Origin: Buxus sempervirens | Taxonomy: Eukaryota; Streptophyta; Magnoliopsida; Buxales; Buxaceae | NCBI GenBank assembly: GCA_947561395.2 | Contig: OX387193.1 | Coordinates: 806,001-870,000 of the forward strand | DNA: 64,000 nucleotides | Direction: 5' to 3' | Shown here: positions 34,470-46,067 of the stretch, piece by piece | Numbering within the stretch: position 1 is the first letter of the stretch | How the letters are laid out: every line of letters begins with the position of its first letter | Notes under the pieces: generated by a model | Database searches by the model: none | What the model saw: the letters and a program-made list of their open reading frames with translations, nothing else | Told to the model about the DNA's origin: nothing | Position numbers and translations under genes: made by a program

Positions 34470-35060
34470 GGCCTCGTTTGGCGTATGTTTTGGGAACTAT
34501 TCAGGCTTCAATCAATGAAATATTCTGCACTTATAAAGTGTATTGGGTGATATTATTGGAGTGAGAGGTTATCACATGGAGTATTTTATGGTTAGTTTTT
34601 TCACTTATTATAAATATTTTATGTGGATTTCATTTGGAAAAACAGTAATTGTTAGATACTCCACTTGTCAGTATCTCATTTCAATAGCAAGAACCAATAC
34701 ACTTTAAAAGTGTAGAAGATTTCCTCCGTAACAAAATGGTTGTTTAGCTGCTATTTGGGAATGAATTTTTTCCAAAGGAGTTTTAAAATTAAAATTCATT
34801 AAAAAGAGAAAGCCTAGACTTGTTTTTGGAAACTCAGTTTTTAAAAGAGTAATGACAAACTTATAATAAATAAAAACTCTAAAAGAAATACATTAAAATT
34901 GTTATAGAGACTTTTTTATATAATAAAGATAGATTTACCATTTATGACACACAAGAATGAAAAGTTGGTTTCCAAATGTTTAAACCTAGCTAATGTCCAA
35001 AAAATTTTTTTGTTTAAACTTACCTTTTCTCGAGATTGGGCATGATTGCCAAACAAGGCC
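34470..35060. mobile_element. Tourist/PIF-Harbinger-type MITE
   Basis: The left end GGCCTCGTTTGGCGTATG and the reverse-complemented right end GGCCTTGTTTGGCAATCATG form short terminal inverted repeats. TAA flanks both ends (34467-34469 and 35061-35063). The 591-bp element is AT-rich and has no transposase. Confidence 0.65.
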
Positions 35061-35500
35061 TAATTGATTTAAAGGAGCATGTTTTAGCTTTAGGATTGGA
35101 ATTTTTCTGATTTGTCCTTTTCAGCTTTTTGATTGAAGCAAATCAATGACCCCAAGAAAATAATACAACCATAGAGAAATGGATCCAATAATTGCACTCA
35201 AATTGATGTTTGTCCAAACACTTGTAGTAGAAGGAAACTTGTTAACAAGTTGAGCTAGCTCACCTCAGGCTTGAGTGAGTCCAGCTTGCCTAAACGGAGC
35301 TTCGATAGGCTTGGCTCGATTAATATTCGACTCAAATTGTGTGTCATATTGCCATCCCGTTTAGAGGATTCTCCCCTCTTTTGGCACGGCGTAGTTTATT
35401 TACTCTTACAACAATTCAGATCGACTTCACTCACAGGTAATTCTCTGAAATCATGGTTCTTGCCTTCCTCCTCCCTCTTTGGAGTTCATCTCAGTTGAAA
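35061..35500. other. Intergenic, AT-rich, repeat-like
   Basis: Contains GAGCTAGCTC and GGCTTGGCTCG words (about 35240-35330), as in plant MITEs with a GAGCT-rich end; similar GAGCTTGTGCGA and CGAGCTCAG words reappear at about 36410-36440 on the far side of the LTR. No gene. Confidence 0.35.
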
Positions 35501-35505
35501 TATAC

Positions 35506-36284
35506 TGTTGTAGAATAACAGTGATAAACTGTTTTGTAAACACAATAATAGACAACATAAATCTAACCAGAAAATCAGATTGAACAAATCAGGAGATTAG
35601 GGAACACAATTCGGATATATGAGGAGAATGAAACAATAGCAGGGTTTTGAAATAGACAGGTTGCAAACAGACGCACAGAAAAGAAATTAAAATAAAGATG
35701 AAGAACTTATCAGATCGGAGGATCAGATTGCAGATCGAGGCGAGATCATCTAATCTCTGTACTTAAAGCCTTAAGCGCCCCCTGTAGAATGATTCTTCAG
35801 TGCAATGGGTTGCTTGACGTTGTGGCTTTCAGCTTTCAAGGACCAAAAGTCTCTCCAGTAATCCGTACAGAAATACTGGACTAATAATGAACCACGTCCA
35901 ATCAAGGGAGGCTGTATTCTTAGACTTTCATATATCCCCAAAACCCTAATCTTTATACTTATATAAGAGAGATAACGAACGTGTGTGTCCTTTCAGAGGC
36001 ACACGTTCACATGATTAAAATGTTAATTAAGATTAAAAACAAACCCAATGGACATGACCGACCGGACGGCGGTGGCGCACACTTGATTCAAAGAAACCCT
36101 GACAACAATGAACAGTGTCTCACTTTAGGGGGTGCACCCCTTTAGTTCCCACTATTCAATATAAACTCTTGAAAGTTCTCATAAGCTTCCAATGTGGGAC
36201 TATTCATCCCATAAGAGATAATGCACTAAAGGACAAACACCAAAAGGAAATTTTGAGCCCTTAAAAAACCAATAAAATACAACA
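35506..36284 (-). mobile_element. Solo LTR of an LTR retrotransposon
   Basis: A 779-bp segment starts TGTTGTAGAATAACA and ends AAAATACAACA, giving the short inverted ends TGTTGTA/TACAACA. It is flanked on both sides by the 5-bp repeat TATAC (35501-35505 and 36285-36289). A TATA-like TTATATAAGT on the minus strand (about 35955-35970) sets the orientation. No second LTR or internal region is present, so it is a solo LTR left by recombination. The family was not determined. The intact ends and target duplication suggest moderate age. Confidence 0.75.
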
Positions 36285-36289
36285 TATAC

Positions 36290-37240
36290 TTCCACCTATA
36301 ATAAGACCTTAAGCTTAATTTATTTGAATGTTATAAAAAAATTAATGGGTGAAGCTTTTTGCGAGCAAGCTCTTGCTAGTTGAGTCTGAGCTTAATAAAG
36401 TCCAACGAATTCGAGCTCAGAAAATGTTTATGAGCTTGTGCGACGCTTTAATCCGTGCTCAAGTTTTTCAGGCACAAGCTGAGATGGGGATAGCACGAGT
36501 TGCCTTGGTCCATGTAGGCATGTACAGCTTCGCCTTAACCCTGAACGTTCATCGCGTGTGTTCTGCTTCGACAGAGCCACTTGCGTGTTAAATATCTCAG
36601 CGTTTCGCTTTTCGAACATCATCGTCAAGCTGTCGCTTCAATCTTGATTTAGATACCTAGATACGAGAGGTTCAAAAGCTGTCGCTTCAATCTTAATAAA
36701 CTTCCTTTCTCTCAAACCATTCGATTTAACGGACAAGAATTCCCACAATCAAAGCGGGAACCGTCTGCCCATCTCCAATTAACGTCCAAATAATTTTTAA
36801 CGGGCCAAGTGTAAAGCAAATTTTCTGAATCGACCATGGTAAGACTTTCATCGATCGGTAAGTGGTACTGTTCAAATGCTTGTATTGCGCCACCAAGACC
36901 GTAAGATCGGTATGGTGGCCGTCCTGATCTGTGATCTCTTCACTGCAACCGTCCTTCCGCAAAATCTACTTCAGCAGGTGAACTTCGCAACGATCAAGAA
37001 ATGTTCAATCGTGAGGTCTGTCTTCTTGCGAGACGAAGTTACAGCAGGGGCCTCCCATGACGTCCACCAGACTAATCAGAACCGCTGAATGTGCAATTTG
37101 TTGTCGTTTCTTACCACTTGATCAGAGAAGAAAGAAAACCTAAGCTGTCGCTCGCAAATAGTCTGCTCACATGTGGCCCACCCCGATATTTTTGAGCCGC
37201 GAACCGAGGTTCATGTGCAGTCCTTGACACCCAGAACGGT
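36290..37240. other. Upstream region of the first GBSSI gene
   Basis: No gene is seen. A 19-bp direct repeat AAGCTGTCGCTTCAATCTT (36627-36645 and 36676-36694) flanks a 30-bp insert without a clear A-run. The proximal promoter of the starch synthase gene should lie in the last few hundred bases. Confidence 0.45.
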
Positions 37241-37249
37241 GAAACTTTC

Positions 37250-37260
37250 GCCACGTGGAA
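37250..37260 (+). promoter_or_regulatory. G-box GCCACGTGGAA upstream of GBSSI copy 1
   Basis: The palindrome CACGTG (37252-37257) with identical flanks (GCCACGTGGAA) also occurs upstream of copy 2 at 44500-44510. G-boxes bind bZIP and bHLH factors. Conservation between otherwise diverged 5' regions suggests it was kept by selection, which is inference. Confidence 0.55.
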
Positions 37261-37406
37261 TAGGACAGTGACTGGAAAGCACTACAAAATCAGCTCCCCG
37301 ATGCTGTCCAGAGACCAACGCTTTTGCTGCACTCGGTACAGACAGAGAGTGGGAGAGAGCGCTTTCTTTCTTCCTTTCAAGCCCAACTCTTCTGTAACAG
37401 AGTGGT

Positions 37407-37455
37407 GGTAAGCTTTTCTTCCTTTCCATAAAAAAGAAGGTAAGCTTTTCTTCCT
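37407..37455 (+). repeat. Tail-only footprint f, duplicating a splice donor
   Basis: The 17-mer GGTAAGCTTTTCTTCCT lies at 37407-37423 and 37439-37455 around a 15-bp insert TTCCATAAAAAAGAA. Each repeat contains a strong GTAAGC donor, so the GBSSI copy 1 leader exon has two candidate donors 32 bp apart. The expected acceptor is TTATCAG at 39846, 17 bases before the ATG. Confidence 0.6.
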
Positions 37456-38194
37456 AGAGATCTTGGTTACTCAAATAACTACTGTAAGATATGGATTATC
37501 TGTTTCTGTTATCTCGATCCGAATTTCAGTGCATCTTTCGGAATTTTTGTAACATTTGCTCCCTTTGGCTTTCCCAGTTTAATGAGCTTTCCGTTTCTGA
37601 TCTTGTTTGTTGTGTAGACCCTTTCTTTTTCCTTCCTTTTTTGAGTTATGATCTTTGATTTTCCTCTAGTATTTTAGGCCTATTGAGTGAATTTCTCCTT
37701 TAATTTCCTAGCACTTCTTAGATTCCGAAGAAATCCACTTCGGTTATTCTGTCAATCGAAGGCCTTTGGTTATAGTCCAGAAAATGCCATATTTTATAGC
37801 TTGCAATGGAAAACTAATTTATTTCTGTCGCTTATTCAAATCATAGAGCTTCAAACGCTTTCTTTGCTTTTGGATTGCAAGTTATGCATAGTTGGCTTTA
37901 AGAAACGAGTAGCTTTGCGATATCTGCTGAGTAAATATAACTGAAACAATTTACGGGTTCTTATTTTCAAGACTGTTGATATGCTGATTCTGATCATGTC
38001 AAACTCTGATCTTTTGAGTACGAGTTAACGAAGCATTGAATCAGTAGTAATTTTTTTTATGACCGGGCATGAACACTGTAAAAAGTCAAAAGGCTTAACG
38101 TCTTAAATTCTGAATCGAATGATACCGGTATCAGAATTTCAAACTTTTCATTGATGTGGAAAGTTCCACAGTTATTGATTCTTTCTCTTTCTTA

Positions 38195-39306
38195 GGCTGC
38201 GTTTGGTAACGCTTTTGCTTTTTTGCTTCTAAAAGCAAGAAAGCAAAAAAGTAATTTTATGCTTTTCGAAAGATCTTTTCTTGAAGCAAATGCGTTTGGT
38301 AAACTTTTGTTTTGCTTCTAAGAAGCAAAAAAGCATGTTTGGTAATTGCAGTAACATAAAAATTGCTTTTTGCTTTCATAAAAGTATTGTACACAATTTA
38401 TGTATTGTATTTAAAAATATACTCAAAAATATAAGTCCAATATTATAAAAGATTCATAAAATAGTCATTTAATTACATTCAAATAATCGGGTAGGGGTTA
38501 ATCGGGTTGGATTAAATTAAGGCGGGTTGGAAAACTCCCAACCCAAACCCAACCCGCCAATAAACGGGTTCAACCCGCCAACCCGTTTATTATTATTTTT
38601 ATTTTTTATTTTTCAAAAAATATTATTAAAATAGGGTTGGGGGTTTAATTGGATCCGGTTGTACCGGGTTCGGGTCGGGTTTTGGGGTTAATCGGGTCAA
38701 AACATGATACTTTTGCCACCTTTTTTTTTATAATCGGGTTACCTATCGGGTTGGCGGGTCATAATCGGGTTGACCCAATTACTGTTATTTTTCAAAAAAT
38801 ATTATTAAAATAGGGTTGGAGGTTAATTGGATCTGGTTGTACCGGGTTTGGGTCGGGTTTTGGGCTTAATCGGGTCGAAACATGATACTTTTGCTATCTT
38901 TTTGTTTTTTTTATCGGGTCAACCCGATTACTGGCGGGTTGGGGAAACCCCAACCTGCACCCAACCCAATTAATAAACGGGTCAATCCAACCCGTTTATA
39001 ATTGGGTTGACCTGTCAGGTCGGGTGGCATTTTGTCGGCTCTGGCAATAACAATATGTTGTTGCTTCTTAAGTGAGTATGGAGGCATCATCTTTAATATA
39101 GGAATAAATCAATAGGGTATTGAGGGGTTTTGAAAGCAATAAAGCAATTTTGTAAAAAAATTGAGAAGCAACGTTTTGTTGCTTCCAATGAAAAGCAATA
39201 AAATTGCTTCTTTGCTTTTAGTAAATTGCTTCTCATGTGCGTTACCAAACGGTACTTTTGCTTTTAAAAGCAATTTTTTGCTTTCAAAAGCAAAAAAGTA
39301 CTTCCG
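38195..39306. mobile_element. PIF/Harbinger-type element, right end truncated, with nested insertion
   Basis: The first 295 bp (38195-38489, starting GGCTGCGTTTGGTAACGC after TTA) are nearly identical to 52789-53083. About 39132-39306 matches the right end of that element, but the terminal AAAGCGTTACCAAACGCAGCC is absent. Bases about 38490-39050 are a different, GGGTT/AACCC-rich insertion. The element lies inside the leader intron of GBSSI copy 1. Confidence 0.7.
38490..39050. repeat. CGGGTT/AACCCG-rich nested insertion with internal duplication
   Basis: The sequence is full of CGGGTTGG and CCAACCCG words in both orientations. A roughly 100-bp unit containing TTTTTCAAAAAATATTATTA and GGTTGTACCGGGTT occurs twice (about 38609-38716 and 38789-38890). 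Such GGGTT-rich non-autonomous elements are common in plants. Ends could not be fixed. Confidence 0.5.
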
Positions 39307-39863
39307 TTCAAAATTTTCTTTTTAAACTTTTTTTCTTTACTTTTGTTATTTTAAACTTTTTTTCTTTTTTTTTTTTTATATTCTACCATATTACTTTTGT
39401 TCTTAGACAACATCTGATTAAAATTTTCATATCAAGGAAAGTGAAGTTAATCCAGCTATCTACTGTAAATTATCATTATAATACCCCAATCTGAGTAGTT
39501 GGCATTTATTTTGGAGTCAAAAAGGAAAAAAAAAATTTTTACCTTAGAAGTTCATTACAAAAACAATATTTTGTTGCTCAGTCGGTTGGTATTGACTTCT
39601 GCTATTCAAATTTTTGTGTTAATCTGATGTTATTCTGAGATGTTGATGTTCATTTATTGCACTAATATCATATAAAAATAGTAACTACGAGATATCTTAG
39701 ATGCAGGACCCCTGATATTAGATGTTTTGGTTTCTACATTTCTGGTATTGCTTTTGCTTCGCATTCAATTTATGTTAGAATATGTAATTGAAGATGAACA
39801 AACTGAACAAAGAGTTATTATTTACTTTATCTCGTCTCTTTATCAGAAAAAGGTACATTATCA

Positions 39864-42800
39864 ATGGCAACTGTGGGTGCTTCACATTTCGTGTCGAAAA
39901 GCTCACATGTGAACTGTGGAGGAACATCGGGGTTGAACCCTAAAGCAACATTTTCACAAGCTGGCCTGAGGAACCAAACCATGACGCACATTGGCTTAAG
40001 ATCTATGAAAAAAGTGGATTTTCTACAAACAAGGACCAATGCTGCCACATCCAGGCAAGCAAAGAAGGGTTCCAAAATTGAGAAAGCCTGGCCATCTGGA
40101 GCCATTTTATGTGGAAGTGGTATGAACGTGGTATTTGTGGGCGCAGAGGTTGGCCCATGGAGCAAAACTGGAGGTCTTGGTGATGTTCTTGGCGGTCTTC
40201 CAGCAGCTATGGCGGTAAGCACTTTTCCCCTTTTGCCTTGTTCAGGCATGATCTGCAGAAGTGCCTAGCATTGTCTGTTTTTGTAACCTCCATGGCTTAT
40301 CCTCTTTTAGGCGTATGGGCATCGTGTTATGACTGTCTCTCCACGATATGACCAGTACAAAGACGCATGGGATACAAGTGTTTCAGTTGAGGTAAAATGA
40401 AGTTTGTGAAGAAAGCCTTCACTTTTCTCATGGTTGCTATCAATTGTTATTTTGGGTTAACTGTGCTTGTGTTTTGTTTTACTAATTTTCAATATGCAGC
40501 TAAAAGTTGGGGATAGAATTGAAACTGTCCGCTTCTTCCACTGTTACAAAAGAGGAGTTGATCGTGTGTTCATTGATCATCCAATGTTCCTTGAGAAGGT
40601 AGGTTCATATATTATAGGCCATAGCATTTACTATATAATTGGAATTTAGGGCTCTTATAGAATTCATCTGTGCTAAATGTGTAAACTTCATAAGGTATGG
40701 GGAAAAACTCAATCTAAAATCTATGGACCTACTGCCGGAGTGGATTACCAGGACAACCAACTTCGATTCAGCTTGTTATGCCAGGTGAGTGGTCACTTGA
40801 TGACTTCAAGTTGCTTGATGGTTTAGTAGTTTACCTTTTTGAATTTTCGTCATCTCCAAGAACGAATTAAAAAGAGGAATTAAAGGGCTCATTTCAAGAA
40901 AGATACTGAATTTGTGTACTTGATGATCCATAGCAATTCTATTTCCATCTTGTATCTCAATTTTTAGTGGTATTTTTATGTACAGATTGTAAGATTTGGA
41001 TATGCCTAGAAAACTGCACTTGTAGACCATATGGCTTAAACTAATTCCAGCTCTTGAGCTGCTGGATAAACCCATGTCACTGTTTCACTATGGAGAAGGG
41101 AAAACCCATCAGCTAAGAGCCTTGCTGCTCTTATGTGGTTGTTTCTCCGTAATTCTTTTGTAGATCTATTTGCGCAATTTAGCAATATTAGCATTAGTGC
41201 AATAAGAGCAGCAGTTAATCAGCGTGGTATGTTTATTTGCTTAGGACAATAGTAGATGTCAGTATCTCAATTTGTTGTCCAGCTTAAGATAGAAGCCATG
41301 ACCAAAATCTCTCATGCTAGTTCAAATTTCTCCACTGTACATAATTTGCATTTGGGCAAATTTTATTTTTATTGTTGTTGGTACTGGTATTATTATTTAC
41401 TTATGTAATCTGGGCATTTAATCAAAATTCTCTAGCAGTAAAAGTTTTGTTAAATCAAAACTTATATGCATCTTTATTGCTTTCAGGCAGCCTTGGAAGC
41501 ACCAAGAGTTTTGAACCTCAACAACAATAAATATTTCTCTGGACCATATGGTATGGTTTTGATGCTTCTCAAATTTTTTGATTGAATTTCTCTTGAGATG
41601 TTTCATCAATTAAGCATTTCTACTGGATCTTCCTGTATACAGGTGAGGATGTTGTGTTCATTGGAAACGACTGGCATACTGCACTTTTGCCCTGCTATCT
41701 AAAAACTATGTACAAACCTAGAGGAATTTACAAAAAGGCCAAGGTAAGGTGTCCAATTTTATGCTTTTTACTACTCCGTTTCCAAATCCTGGCCGACTGA
41801 AAGCAGTCACTAACTTGATGCCATATGCTTGATAATATCACCAGGTTGTCTTTTGCATTCACAATATTGCCTACCAAGGAAGATTTGCTTTTTCAGACTT
41901 CTCACTTCTTAATCTCCCTAATAAATTTAGGAGCTCCTTTGATTTTATTGATGGGTAAGGGCTCTCAAATTTTCCATTGAGAATTCATTTTACCGAAACT
42001 TCCTTTGAATCTTCGTATCATGGATCTTATTATGCATTTTTTAGCCAAGATATTAACTGTTTACAAATTTCAGATATAAAAAACCTGTGAAGGGACGCAA
42101 AATCAACTGGATGAAGGCTGCACTCCTGGAATCTGACATAGCTGTAACAGTTAGCCCATACTATGCCCAGGAACTTATTTCTGGCGAAGAAAAAGGAGTG
42201 GAATTGGATAACATCATTCGAAAGACTGGCATCACTGGTATTGTGAATGGCATGGATGTCCAGGAGTGGAATCCATCCTCTGACAAATATATCAGCATCA
42301 AATACAATGCTACAACTGTAAAAACCTTCACTTTTGCTTTTTCTTTACTTTCTTCAGTTCAGAATAATGACTAGAATTGCTGTATTTAGGTGATGGATGC
42401 AAAGCCTCTTCTGAAGGAAGCCCTGCAAGCAGAGGTTGGATTGCCTGTGGACAGAAATATCCCTGTAATAGGCTTCATTGGTAGGCTTGAGGAGCAAAAA
42501 GGTTCAGATATTCTAGCAGCAGCCATTTCCAAATTCTCTGGAGAAAATGTTCAGATAATTGTCCTTGTAAGTGGGACCAATATTTAATTTAGAGTGTTGT
42601 TGTTTCTACTGTGAGAACTGAATTGAGTGGTGAGCTGACTTTTATTTTTTCTTATTCTTCCTTTTTTTTAACCCTTTTTGGGTTTTTAGGGGACTGGAAA
42701 AAAGGCCATGGAGAAGCAGATTGAACAGTTAGAGATGAGATACCCTGAAAATGCCAGAGGAGTGGCAAAATTCAATATTCCCCTGGCCCATATGATTATA

Positions 42801-43530
42801 GCTGGCGCTGATTTTATGCTGATCCCTAGCAGATTTGAACCTTGTGGCCTTATTCAGTTGCATGCTATGAGATATGGAACTGTACGTGTCTCCTCCAGAC
42901 TATATCTTCATTATTTTCCATAAGTAACTACCTGATATTGGTATTTTCTGTATATTGACTCGTTGACCATCATTAACTCTACTATTTTATGTACAGATAC
43001 CTATTGTCGCTTCAACTGGTGGATTGGTTGACACTGTCAAGGAAGGTTTTACAGGTTTTCAGATGGGAGCCTTCAGTGTTGAGGTAAGACTTGTTTTCTA
43101 GTCACAAAACTGCAGAATTGGCTGGCTAGTCATAGTTATTTTGTCAGAAAATAAGCTCAAGTTGGGTCCTTTTTTGCTGTTTCAGTGTGATGCTGTTGAT
43201 CCAGCAGATGTGACGGCAGTGTCAACGACTGTAAAAAGAGCCCTTGCAACGTATGGTACCCCTGCTATGACAGAGATGGTTAGAAACTGCATGGCTCAAG
43301 ATCTCTCCTGGAAGGTAAGAAAAAGTTAATTGGCAATAGGTTTTCTCTTTGCTTGTTTTAAGCCATGCAGATCCATTTTTCTTGCAATTATATGCGCTTA
43401 CTTTTTTTTGCAGGGACCTGCCAAGCTGTGGGAGAAGTTGCTATTGAATTTGGAGGTTGCCGGAATTGAAACTGGGGTGGAAGGTGAGGAGATCGCTCCT
43501 CTTGCTAAGGAAAATGTTGCCACTCCTTGA
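39864..43530 (+). CDS. GBSS1: Granule-bound starch synthase I, tandem copy 1
   Basis: Elongates amylose from ADP-glucose on starch granules in plastids (GT5 family). Thirteen coding exons (39864-40214, 40311-40391, 40500-40598, 40695-40784, 41487-41550, 41643-41743, 41845-41954, 42074-42317, 42390-42566, 42690-42881, 42997-43083, 43186-43314, 43414-43530) give 613 residues, normal for the family. Residues 1-82 are a Ser/Lys-rich plastid transit region; the mature enzyme begins near [19 protein letters not shown] (101-108) is the ADP-glucose loop. [55 protein letters not shown] and [15 protein letters not shown] are present, and the GBSSI-type tail ENVATP closes it. A leader intron of about 2.4 kb precedes the ATG and houses a Harbinger element. 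A second full copy lies 2.5 kb downstream. Confidence 0.95.
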
Positions 43531-44495
43531 GTGCAGCTGTGACTACTTTTCACATGTTTCTGCAAGGAGACGTATGAGTTCACTGCCATGCACTTCTATA
43601 AGCCTGACTCTTATCCTCTATACAACAAATCAACACTGTACCGGTTGCAAATAGAAGTGTGATGAACCAATAAATTCTACTGATGTAGCTTGCAAAAAAA
43701 TAATAATAATAATAGATTCTACTAATGTCGTGGTAGGGATCTGTAATACGAAAGCCTGGAGAACTATTTTCTAGTCTGGATGTTCCAACTTCAAGAAAAA
43801 GGTCTTTGTACTTGTGGTCTTCTTCTTCTTCTCGTGACGGCTGTGTATGGATGATTACTGTTTTAGCAGGAAGCTTCTGTGCCAAATTGAGATGAAAACC
43901 GAAGCGTTTTAATTTCTGTGTTTTTGGGCTTTGGTTTGCCTTTTGCGCTCACGCTTTTGGCCTAGAGCCAAACCAAAAAGCGTGGAATCGTGTACATAAA
44001 TCATAGTAGTACTGTTGATAGGCGGGGTTCTGGTTATAGTGATACTACGAAAATCTATCATGCCGGGCTTCTTATATCTAGGGGACTTCACCAAATAACC
44101 TGGCATCTGAAACCCAGAAACGAAGGCAAATACAAGTCTGAATTGATAACTTCAAGAGGCAAATTCAAGAAACTTACCTTTAAAATCGGCATGATGAACA
44201 CCATTGAAGTCTCTGCGTTTGCTCTCTGAAATACAAGCGACGGAAATTTAAATGATCCGAAACGATTGCATCACTTCCACGAGCCTTAAAGATTCAGCTA
44301 CGCTAAAGCGTCGTTTCTGACAACTGAACGATTATTGGCTCTTTGCGAGAGCATTTCTCATTCACAAACCAGTCTTTTCCCGCATATTCCTTCCTGTGCT
44401 TAAGGGCCTCGCGGCCCCCACCCTTTGGAATTATTAATCCTCCACTAGACTCTTTGAGGTGCGTAGGACTGGAGAGATCCGCTCAACCATTGTTC
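43531..44495. other. 3' UTR of GBSSI copy 1 and spacer
   Basis: No gene. The 3' UTR contains the tail-only footprint at 43670-43728. The remainder, to the G-box of copy 2, shows no recognisable element. Confidence 0.45.
43670..43728 (+). repeat. Tail-only retroposon footprint g, with (TAA)n tail
   Basis: ATAAATTCTACTGATGT (43670-43686) and ATAGATTCTACTAATGT (43712-43728) match at 15 of 17 bases. They flank a 25-bp insert, AGCTTGC followed by an A-run and (TAA) repeats. A TAA-repeat tail is typical of some LINEs. The mismatches suggest an older event than the others. It lies in the GBSSI copy 1 3' UTR. Confidence 0.5.
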
Positions 44496-44499
44496 TTCG

Positions 44500-44510
44500 G
44501 CCACGTGGAA
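44500..44510 (+). promoter_or_regulatory. G-box GCCACGTGGAA upstream of GBSSI copy 2
   Basis: Same 11-mer as at 37250-37260 upstream of copy 1. It is followed 260 bp later by a (CT)n run. Confidence 0.55.
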
Positions 44511-44769
44511 CCGTACGGAAACTCAGCAGACCACTCCAAATGACAGCTCGTCGATGGCCTTCCAGTGCCCATGTTCGATTCCCCAGCTGAAGAGCAGAGA
44601 AAAGGTTCAGAGAGCTCGTCTTCTCCATTCAAAAACCGGCTTTGCTCTTTTCCCTGAACTGACCTGGTTTTGCTCATCCTCAATTTTGTATTTTTCAAGC
44701 ATACTTTCACACGGATACATTTGATTAATCGGTTTCTGTTGTCTACTCTTTTTGTTCAGTAGGCCAGTG

Positions 44770-44791
44770 GCTCTCTCTCTCTCTCTCTCTC
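44770..44791. repeat. (CT)n microsatellite
   Basis: About eleven CT units in the probable leader region of GBSSI copy 2. CT-rich tracts are common around plant transcription starts. Confidence 0.75.
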
Positions 44792-46057
44792 GCAATCTAT
44801 TGGCCGAGATGGTATAACTCATGATGATCATAATCGTCATTATGAATCCATTTTAAAGATCACCACCGAAGTTTTTTGACCTACTGAATTTTCAAGTATG
44901 ATTTGTCTGTCCCTTGAGCAGTTACATTTGTTCTACCCATTTTGAATAGTGCCTACCCATGTCTCCCCAGATTGAATTTTCCCAAAATGAGGGCATTTTT
45001 TTAAGTGTTTTTTGAATGAGCTTTCAATTATCCATGTAGTTTCCATGGTGGTCAGGAAATAAGACTCTGTTAAGTTCGCTGTGTGAGTTCAAATCTTCTT
45101 GGAACCCTAGTTTTTTTTTTAATTGGAACCCTAGGTTGCATTTCGTCATGTATGCTTGTTGAGAAGTTGTCCTTAGCAACTTATTTTCATTTACAGCTTA
45201 CACAAGAACATATCCATTCAATGTTAACACACATAATAATAGCTTAAGAAAGTCTTTCAAAAGTTAAAAGCGCTTGTTATCATTCGAATGAACTCTCTTA
45301 ACTTTCCAAGCATTGAATCTCCGAAATCAACATTCCTAGCTTTTGCTTCTTAAACAATTTATTTTCTTCCTTTTTTTCTCTTCTGTTTTTAATATCGTTC
45401 AGTTCCACTAATTCAATTGGCATGGGAGATTTAAGACAGCATAAAGCACAACATGAAGTTATGAGTAGTTCCTTTGCAAATAAGTAATTGAATGGGTCAT
45501 GTTTTTAACAGTAATTTTCATTAAGCAGAATTACAATGTAGTTATTTCCTCTGATGCAATATTGGTATCACAAGGTCCCATTGATGAAAACACAAGTGCC
45601 CCAATGCTTTGCTTGAAATCCTTGGACAATGCAAGGTTAAATGTATGGATACTGGAAAAATAAAATTTCACAAAACAAATGTATTTATCAATCGATATTT
45701 TGATCATCATTTGATTTTCCTGAGAGAATTTTGATGTCCAGTCATGTCAATAAGTGATAGTTCAAGAATCATACAATTTGTTAGCATTTGTGATTGGTTA
45801 TATATATGCAATGCTTCATTTTAAGTTGGAAACATGAAAATGTAATTTTTGTGGCAAACATGAAGTTATAGAAAAACTTTTACATTGATGTGTTGAGGAA
45901 CCATAATGATCAGTTGTGGCATCTGTTATTCTTTATGAGAAGATTTTAATGTTATGTCTGATCACCCTACTCTTTCTAAACTAAAAGACACAACCAAAGC
46001 CAAATGCAAAGCAGAAAAGAAAATTTTACTTATTTGCTCTGCTTTTTTCTTTTTCAG
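44792..46057. other. Probable leader intron and upstream region of GBSSI copy 2
   Basis: AT-rich, without a gene. A leader intron ending at the acceptor TTTTTCAG (46057), ten bases before the ATG, is expected by analogy with copy 1. Its donor was not fixed. Footprint h (45099-45134) lies inside. Confidence 0.45.
45099..45134 (-). repeat. Tail-only retroposon footprint h
   Basis: TTGGAACCCTAG at 45099-45110 and 45123-45134 flanks the 12-bp insert TTTTTTTTTTAA, which is a pure A-tail on the minus strand. This is the shortest case. The 12-bp repeat alone would be weak evidence, but the polarity fits. Confidence 0.45.
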
Positions 46058-46067
46058 AATATTATCA

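Noticed and set aside
36627-36694. 19-bp direct repeat around a 30-bp insert
   Set aside because: Looks like the tail-only footprints, but the insert has no A-run or T-run at the required side, so it was not counted.
45954-46067. Upstream in-frame ATG of GBSSI copy 2
   Set aside because: It reads through a pyrimidine tract and acceptor (TTTTTCAG). Copy 1 starts at the ATG equivalent to 46068.
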